Positions 60,403 to 64,000 of a DNA stretch of 64,000 nucleotides are shown piece by piece. Made by a program: the position numbers and the translations under genes. Each line of letters opens with the position of its first letter. The stretch's first letter is position 1. Origin of the DNA: Anaerolineae bacterium. GTDB taxonomy: Bacteria > Chloroflexota > Anaerolineae > Aggregatilineales > Phototrophicaceae. Below the pieces are notes generated by a model, which worked only from the letters and a program-made list of their open reading frames with translations, had not been told where the DNA came from and did not search any database. The stretch lies in contig JALHNB010000014.1 in the NCBI GenBank assembly GCA_022843745.1, positions 62,001 through 126,000 of the forward strand, written 5' to 3'.

Positions 60403-61437
60403 TTAAAAAACATCACTCCACGACGCGCCCGCTGCGTTGTACACAGTGGCGAGGCGATCCGGAATCTCATGAAATTCATCAACCCACAGCACACGTACAC
60501 CCAGCGGTTGCAGTGATGTTTCGATCCACTCGTCAATCGCGTCTCCTTCGCGCTTCATGACTGCGAAATGTCGCATCGTTTGCCGTTCAACACGATCCTG
60601 GCGGCCTTCGGCGATCAGGCCGCGTTCGCGCTCGACCTTTGAATAATGCAGCAATCGCCGCAGGTTATTATCCTGCATCGAGAGGCCGATAAACAGACAG
60701 GGATGTTCGCGCAGCATATAGAGCGATGTGTAGTTAAAAACGCTGGTCGGGCTGTTGAAAAAGTCGAAATATTCCTGCTCGGTGAGCAAAATATCGCCGG
60801 ACTCTTTCGAGGGGTCGCCTGCGAAAGCGTCGAAACGCAAATAGCCGTGCATGTGATACACATTGGTGCGTCCGAAAATATAATCCGACGAAGGCCGTTC
60901 AATCGTGCGCAGAAAATGCAGCCCGCCCATGATATAGCGTGCGTTGACATAGGTTTGCAGCAGCGCATCCAGATTGAAGGTGATAATCCCGTAAACCAGC
61001 GGGTTAGCCTGGAAAGAAGCGGTTTGATTTTTTAAGGCAGAAAAGCTGGCGACACTTCTTAAGGTCGGATTCGTCTCCTGAATCCACTCGACGAACTGCT
61101 TTTTTCGATCTTCGTCCATCATTTGACGGTAAAGCTCAGGTGGCAGGCCAGCATATAAAACCTCGCGCACATATTCCAGAAATTGCGCTTGCGTTCCTTG
61201 CTGGCGGAAGCGGCGTTCGATGACGCTGGCGATGGCTGGCAGGCTGTAATCGTGCTGCCGCAGTTCTTTAACAACCGATGCGCCTTTATCACCAAGGCAC
61301 TTTTGGGCGATGCCGATAATAAGCTGTTCCCAATTCGGCAGATTTGAGCCAATCGAGACACCAGCACCCAGCACGATGACAACCCCTTCACGCTGATAGG
61401 CTTTTTCCAACTGCTGCCAATGATCGTCACTCATCAT
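60403..61437 (-). CDS. SIR2-like domain protein
   Basis: 344 residues of the SIR2-like group found in prokaryotic immune systems. The NAD-binding motif is VLGAGVSIGSNLPNW (about 22-36). The catalytic-site residues are likely Asn155/Asp157 in ITFNLDALL and His197 in VYHMHGYL; CLFIGLSMQDNNLRRLL closes the Rossmann part. Relatives such as ThsA or DSR proteins cleave NAD during phage infection, but those have partner or effector domains not seen here. The ATG pair at 61437/61434 follows GGAGCAGGAAAA. A 40-bp duplication has placed a second, out-of-frame copy of the start region upstream. Confidence 0.8.
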   Translation of the reverse strand: MMSDDHWQQLEKAYQREGVVIVLGAGVSIGSNLPNWEQLIIGIAQKCLGDKGASVVKELRQHDYSLPAIASVIERRFRQQGTQAQFLEYVREVLYAGLPPELYRQMMDEDRKKQFVEWIQETNPTLRSVASFSALKNQTASFQANPLVYGIITFNLDALLQTYVNARYIMGGLHFLRTIERPSSDYIFGRTNVYHMHGYLRFDAFAGDPSKESGDILLTEQEYFDFFNSPTSVFNYTSLYMLREHPCLFIGLSMQDNNLRRLLHYSKVERERGLIAEGRQDRVERQTMRHFAVMKREGDAIDEWIETSLQPLGVRVLWVDEFHEIPDRLATVYNAAGASWSDVF

Positions 61438-61479
61438 TTTTCCTGCTCCAACTGTGCCAATGATCGTCACTCATCATTT
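61416..61479. repeat. 40-bp tandem duplication at the SIR2 gene start
   Basis: The 24-base sequence starting GCCAATGATCGTCACTCATC occurs at 61416-61439 and again at 61456-61479. Each copy holds the ATGATG start region on the minus strand. Because 40 is not a multiple of three, the outer copy opens a 15-codon frame that ends exactly over the true start. Confidence 0.8.
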
Positions 61480-61505
61480 GCCTTGCTGCTATGCTTGCCC
61501 TACGA

Positions 61506-62699
61506 CTATGACAACGTGATTTGCAATTCGTTTTCGAGGAGTCGCTCAAGATAGGGCGTTACCAGCCAGAAATCGCGCAAACTTTGATATTCACTGACCA
61601 GCCGAGGATCACCCGCTTTCGAGGATTTGACCGCGCGAATCATCAGATTTTTTGGCGTGTGGTCACTGGAGACAAATTCGATCACGTCCACATGGTAGCC
61701 CATAAGGCGCAGAAGAAGCACCCGGAACGAATCCGTCAGCACATCACCGAGCCGTTCGTGGAGCAGGCCGTAGCGTAACATGGGTGCAAAGGCGGGTGGT
61801 GTTGGCGCTTTTTCCAGTTGATCTTGCAGGTTGTGCTGGCAGCATGGCGCACACACGATGAGCTTGCTGCCCCATTTGATACCCTGCGCGATGGCTTCGT
61901 CAGTTGCCGTGTCGCAAGCGTGGAGTGCCAGCACAATATCGGGTGGATTAATGGGTTGAAAATCAATAATTTTTGTTGGCTGAAAATCCAGACCTGTCCA
62001 GCCGAGACTCGCGATTTTCTCCATGTGCGAAGCCAGCAGCGAATGATTGACATCAATACCCGTCATTTCGACCTGCAAGCCCAGGGTATGCGTCAAATAG
62101 TGGTAAGCGGCGAAGGTCAGGTAGGCGTTGCCACAGCCGCAGTCCAGAACGCGCACGGGTGAATCGCCAAATTTTTCCAGTTCGCCTGTTTGCGTCAGCA
62201 GCTTCAGAAATTCGTTGATCTGCTTGAACTTGCTCTGCATGTTGGCTTTGATCTTGCCATCGTTGGTCATGATGCCGACAGCTTGCAGATAAGGGTCGGG
62301 CGCATTGGCGGGCAAAACGAACGCCTTCTCGCGGTCATGCGAGAGTTCAACTTCGTGCGATTGGCTTTTGCTCTGGGAGATGAATGGCTTGCCCTTTTTT
62401 GTGATCCGCACCTGCACATCACCGTTAGTCGTCTGCACGGTGTAATTAGCAAACGGCAGCGTTAGGGCTTGTTCAAGCTGTTCGAGCGCTTCGTCACCCG
62501 CGTAATTTTTGGTGATGTCTTTTTTCGCGTCGAAGTACGAAAACTGAAGATTCCTGCCGTTTTTCAGCATCACAGGCCGGATGACCAGTTTCAACCAGGG
62601 CATGGTCTGGCCGCGCTGTGTGCCGCTGAAGGTCGCTCGCACGAAGGACGCTTCGTCGAGAATGTGGTTTTTTATCAGATACAGATAGTCGTGAGACAT
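61506..62699 (-). CDS. Class I SAM-dependent methyltransferase
   Basis: 397 residues. An N-terminal domain of about 170 residues (YDLYLIKNHIL-like start, FSYFDAKKDITKNY) precedes a Rossmann methyltransferase. SAM motif I is VRVLDCGCGNAYLTFAAYHY (about 183-202). The acidic loop is TGIDVNHSLL, and IVLALHACDTATDEAI and IVCAPCCQH follow in motif IV position. The HACDTATD and PCCQ blocks are typical of the Methyltransf_32 group (METTL25/GSTCD-like). The substrate is unknown, though related proteins modify RNA or ribosomal components. The ATG at 62699 is used; a TTG precedes it. It lies upstream of the SIR2 gene on the same strand. Confidence 0.85.
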   Translation of the reverse strand: MSHDYLYLIKNHILDEASFVRATFSGTQRGQTMPWLKLVIRPVMLKNGRNLQFSYFDAKKDITKNYAGDEALEQLEQALTLPFANYTVQTTNGDVQVRITKKGKPFISQSKSQSHEVELSHDREKAFVLPANAPDPYLQAVGIMTNDGKIKANMQSKFKQINEFLKLLTQTGELEKFGDSPVRVLDCGCGNAYLTFAAYHYLTHTLGLQVEMTGIDVNHSLLASHMEKIASLGWTGLDFQPTKIIDFQPINPPDIVLALHACDTATDEAIAQGIKWGSKLIVCAPCCQHNLQDQLEKAPTPPAFAPMLRYGLLHERLGDVLTDSFRVLLLRLMGYHVDVIEFVSSDHTPKNLMIRAVKSSKAGDPRLVSEYQSLRDFWLVTPYLERLLENELQITLS

Positions 62700-62782
62700 C
62701 AAGTTTGATTATCATAAACTGCTTTGTGATTTCGCCATTATATGTCCCATGAGGCTAGTCTTCAACTCCCGCTTGAGGCGGA

Positions 62783-63637
62783 TTAGACCCAGGCTTGGCG
62801 GTAATCGGCGACATACTGGGCAAATGTAATCGCAGGTCGCCCTAGCAGAGAATCTATTTCAGACGTGACAGTCTTTGCCAAACCCAACCGAGTTAACGTG
62901 TAGAGGGCGGTCATGACGAGTGTGAAATTCAGGGGTCGGTGGTTTGTAAGCTGCTGTCGGATAAATGTTATGATCGAAGGGTTGGCATATCGTATTTGTT
63001 TCCCCAAAATCGCAGACATTATCTGCGCGACCTGATAATAATCCAATGCTTCACTCCCGGTAAGAGTATAGGATCGGTTTCGATGGTTGTCTTCTGTCAG
63101 TGCTCGTACAGCAATCGCAGCAATATCACGAACGTCTATGAAACTGGTTTTGCCCTTCCCAACTGGCACATTGATCTCGCCTCGTGCTTGAATTTCCTCA
63201 CGATGGGTCGTGTTCAGGTTTTGCATAAAAAAGCTGGCACGCAAAAATGTCCAGTCAATCCTCGATTCCTGAATATGTTTTTCGATTTTGTGGTGGGGAA
63301 CAACGCGATTTTTTTCGACCCCTGCCAGTGACAGGAATACGATATGCTCGACGCCGGCTGCTTTGGCCGCATCGATGGCTGGCGCGATGTATTTTTTGAC
63401 ATTCGAGATCGCGGGTGGGCGCACCAGGAAAACTGCGTTCACATTTTCGAATGCCACAGCGTATGTTCCCCGATCCTCGAAGTTAAAATAAACCCGTTCA
63501 ATTGCGTCTCCGAGGAGAAGTGGGTCTTTTTGTATATCAGTTACCGCAGCCCTGAGATCTTCTTTATGGGGAAACAGGCGAATCACTTCACGCCCGACAT
63601 TTCCAGTTGCCCCCGTAATCAGGATTTTTGAGTTCAT
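62783..63637 (-). CDS. NmrA-like NAD(P)-binding protein (atypical SDR)
   Basis: 284 residues. The dinucleotide-binding motif GATGNVGREV is at residues 8-17, followed by NAVFLVRPPAISNVKKY and the beta-strand HIVFLSLAGVEKN, as in NmrA/SDR a5 proteins. The SDR catalytic Tyr-x-x-x-Lys motif is replaced (HHKIEKHIQESRIDWTFLRA), so a redox-sensing or NADPH:quinone-type role is as likely as dehydrogenase activity. Its stop and the upstream partial gene of the same fold are adjacent, suggesting a two-gene operon of related proteins. Confidence 0.88.
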   Translation of the reverse strand: MNSKILITGATGNVGREVIRLFPHKEDLRAAVTDIQKDPLLLGDAIERVYFNFEDRGTYAVAFENVNAVFLVRPPAISNVKKYIAPAIDAAKAAGVEHIVFLSLAGVEKNRVVPHHKIEKHIQESRIDWTFLRASFFMQNLNTTHREEIQARGEINVPVGKGKTSFIDVRDIAAIAVRALTEDNHRNRSYTLTGSEALDYYQVAQIMSAILGKQIRYANPSIITFIRQQLTNHRPLNFTLVMTALYTLTRLGLAKTVTSEIDSLLGRPAITFAQYVADYRQAWV

Positions 63638-63652
63638 CGTCTAATCGCTTTC

Positions 63653-64000
63653 CTAGTTGCTGATAGCTGGTGCTTGACGCAGATAAGTGTTGTCGTTCAA
63701 CTGTTTGAGCATGAAAGTCGCCATGTCCGCGCGTGATATTCTGGGACCCATCCCTTTACCGACATAGCCGATTTTGATGCTGCCAGTTGCAGGTGCGTCA
63801 GTCAGCATTGGCACACGGACAATAACCCAATCCATGTCCGATTCACGCACGAGATCTACAACCTGTAGCATGTCTTCGTAGACATACCGCGCTGCGAGCT
63901 TCAATAATATGTTGATGAATTTGTTAAACAACTTGGGTTCGTCATAGGGGTCGCCGACACCTGCCCCTGCGGAAATCACCAGCTTACGAACACCCTGTTT
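63653..64000 (-). CDS. NAD(P)H-binding SDR-like protein (5' end outside window)
   Basis: About 115 codons of the C-terminal part are visible; the frame is open to the window edge, and KQGVRKLVISAGAGVGD shows that the Rossmann core continues upstream. A GTG at 63979 falls within a beta-strand and is not a real start. The segments SDMDWVIVRVPMLTDAPATG, IGYVGKGMGPRISRADMATF and YLRQAPAISN are typical of NAD(P)H-binding proteins related to BlrB/YwnB. It ends 15 bases before the next gene of the same superfamily. Confidence 0.87.
   Translation of the reverse strand, partial: KQGVRKLVISAGAGVGDPYDEPKLFNKFINILLKLAARYVYEDMLQVVDLVRESDMDWVIVRVPMLTDAPATGSIKIGYVGKGMGPRISRADMATFMLKQLNDNTYLRQAPAISN

Overview
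The window looks like a chromosomal segment from an uncultured-type Chloroflexota bacterium, probably Anaerolineae or a close relative. This is inferred from gene content and not from a marker tree. Supporting signs are WD40 propeller proteins, several GT-C-like membrane proteins, SH3b/LysM surface proteins with Thr/Pro-rich linkers, an LCP protein plus a class A PBP, LLM flavin oxidoreductases, and a conserved cluster of membrane proteins with a DUF6754-like protein and a MutL-like ASKHA ATPase. Base composition is moderate (a little over 50% GC by eye) and coding density is high. No rRNA, canonical tRNA, CRISPR array, prophage or insertion-sequence transposase was seen.

Layout. 1-6 kb: end of a WD40 gene, then rpsB-tsf-pyrH (no frr follows), a LysM lipoprotein, pncC and a second WD40 protein. 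6-16.4 kb: a GT-C-like membrane protein, a CheY-like receiver, a PP2C-like/propeller membrane protein, an LCP-LytR_C protein, a Bax inhibitor-1 protein and an M16C metalloprotease. 16.7-27.7 kb: eight same-strand, tightly packed genes of unknown joint function. They include a 1518-residue bitopic SH3b protein with many Trp-centred acidic motifs, a MutL-like ATPase without any mutase, and an LPDTG-type surface protein. 28-35 kb: a class A PBP with a very long cytoplasmic extension, a PP2C phosphatase upstream of it, and a divergent atypical protein kinase. 35-48.7 kb: tandem LLM oxidoreductases (the first frameshifted), a TIM-barrel protein, two Doc-like proteins behind priA, a PIN-TRAM protein, a second GT-C-like protein, a probable UxxC selenoprotein, a HAD phosphatase, a Gfo/Idh/MocA oxidoreductase and an AttH/CrtC-like protein. 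48.8-53 kb: a fused pseudo-M23/SH3/glycosidase-like protein, sixA and a P450.

The most striking locus is 53.0-56.4 kb on the minus strand: a Ro60-type TROVE protein (rsr), four bacterial Y RNAs and a DraRnl-type RNA ligase. All four RNAs carry the Ro-binding signature (GGGCCG, then TGGGTTATC) and a closing stem. Two carry a circularly permuted tRNA module. One of these imitates a class I tRNA; the other imitates a long-variable-arm (Leu-like) tRNA. A third keeps only a T-arm and a stub, and the fourth is a minimal Y RNA of about 80 nt with no tRNA module. One Y RNA lies between the promoter and rsr; the other three lie in tandem between rsr and the ligase. This is a compact RNA quality-control/repair module.

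A second notable item is the gene at 44958-45422. It has a TGA exactly where the first Cys of a thioredoxin WCxxC motif belongs, followed by a hairpin that fits the bacterial SECIS pattern. Several dispersed palindromic repeat families occupy intergenic DNA, and one copy is translated in frame inside priA. The right end holds a DUF4139 protein, a pectinacetylesterase, a cytochrome P460 lipoprotein, a SIR2-like protein, a methyltransferase and two NAD(P)-binding proteins, the last cut by the window edge.
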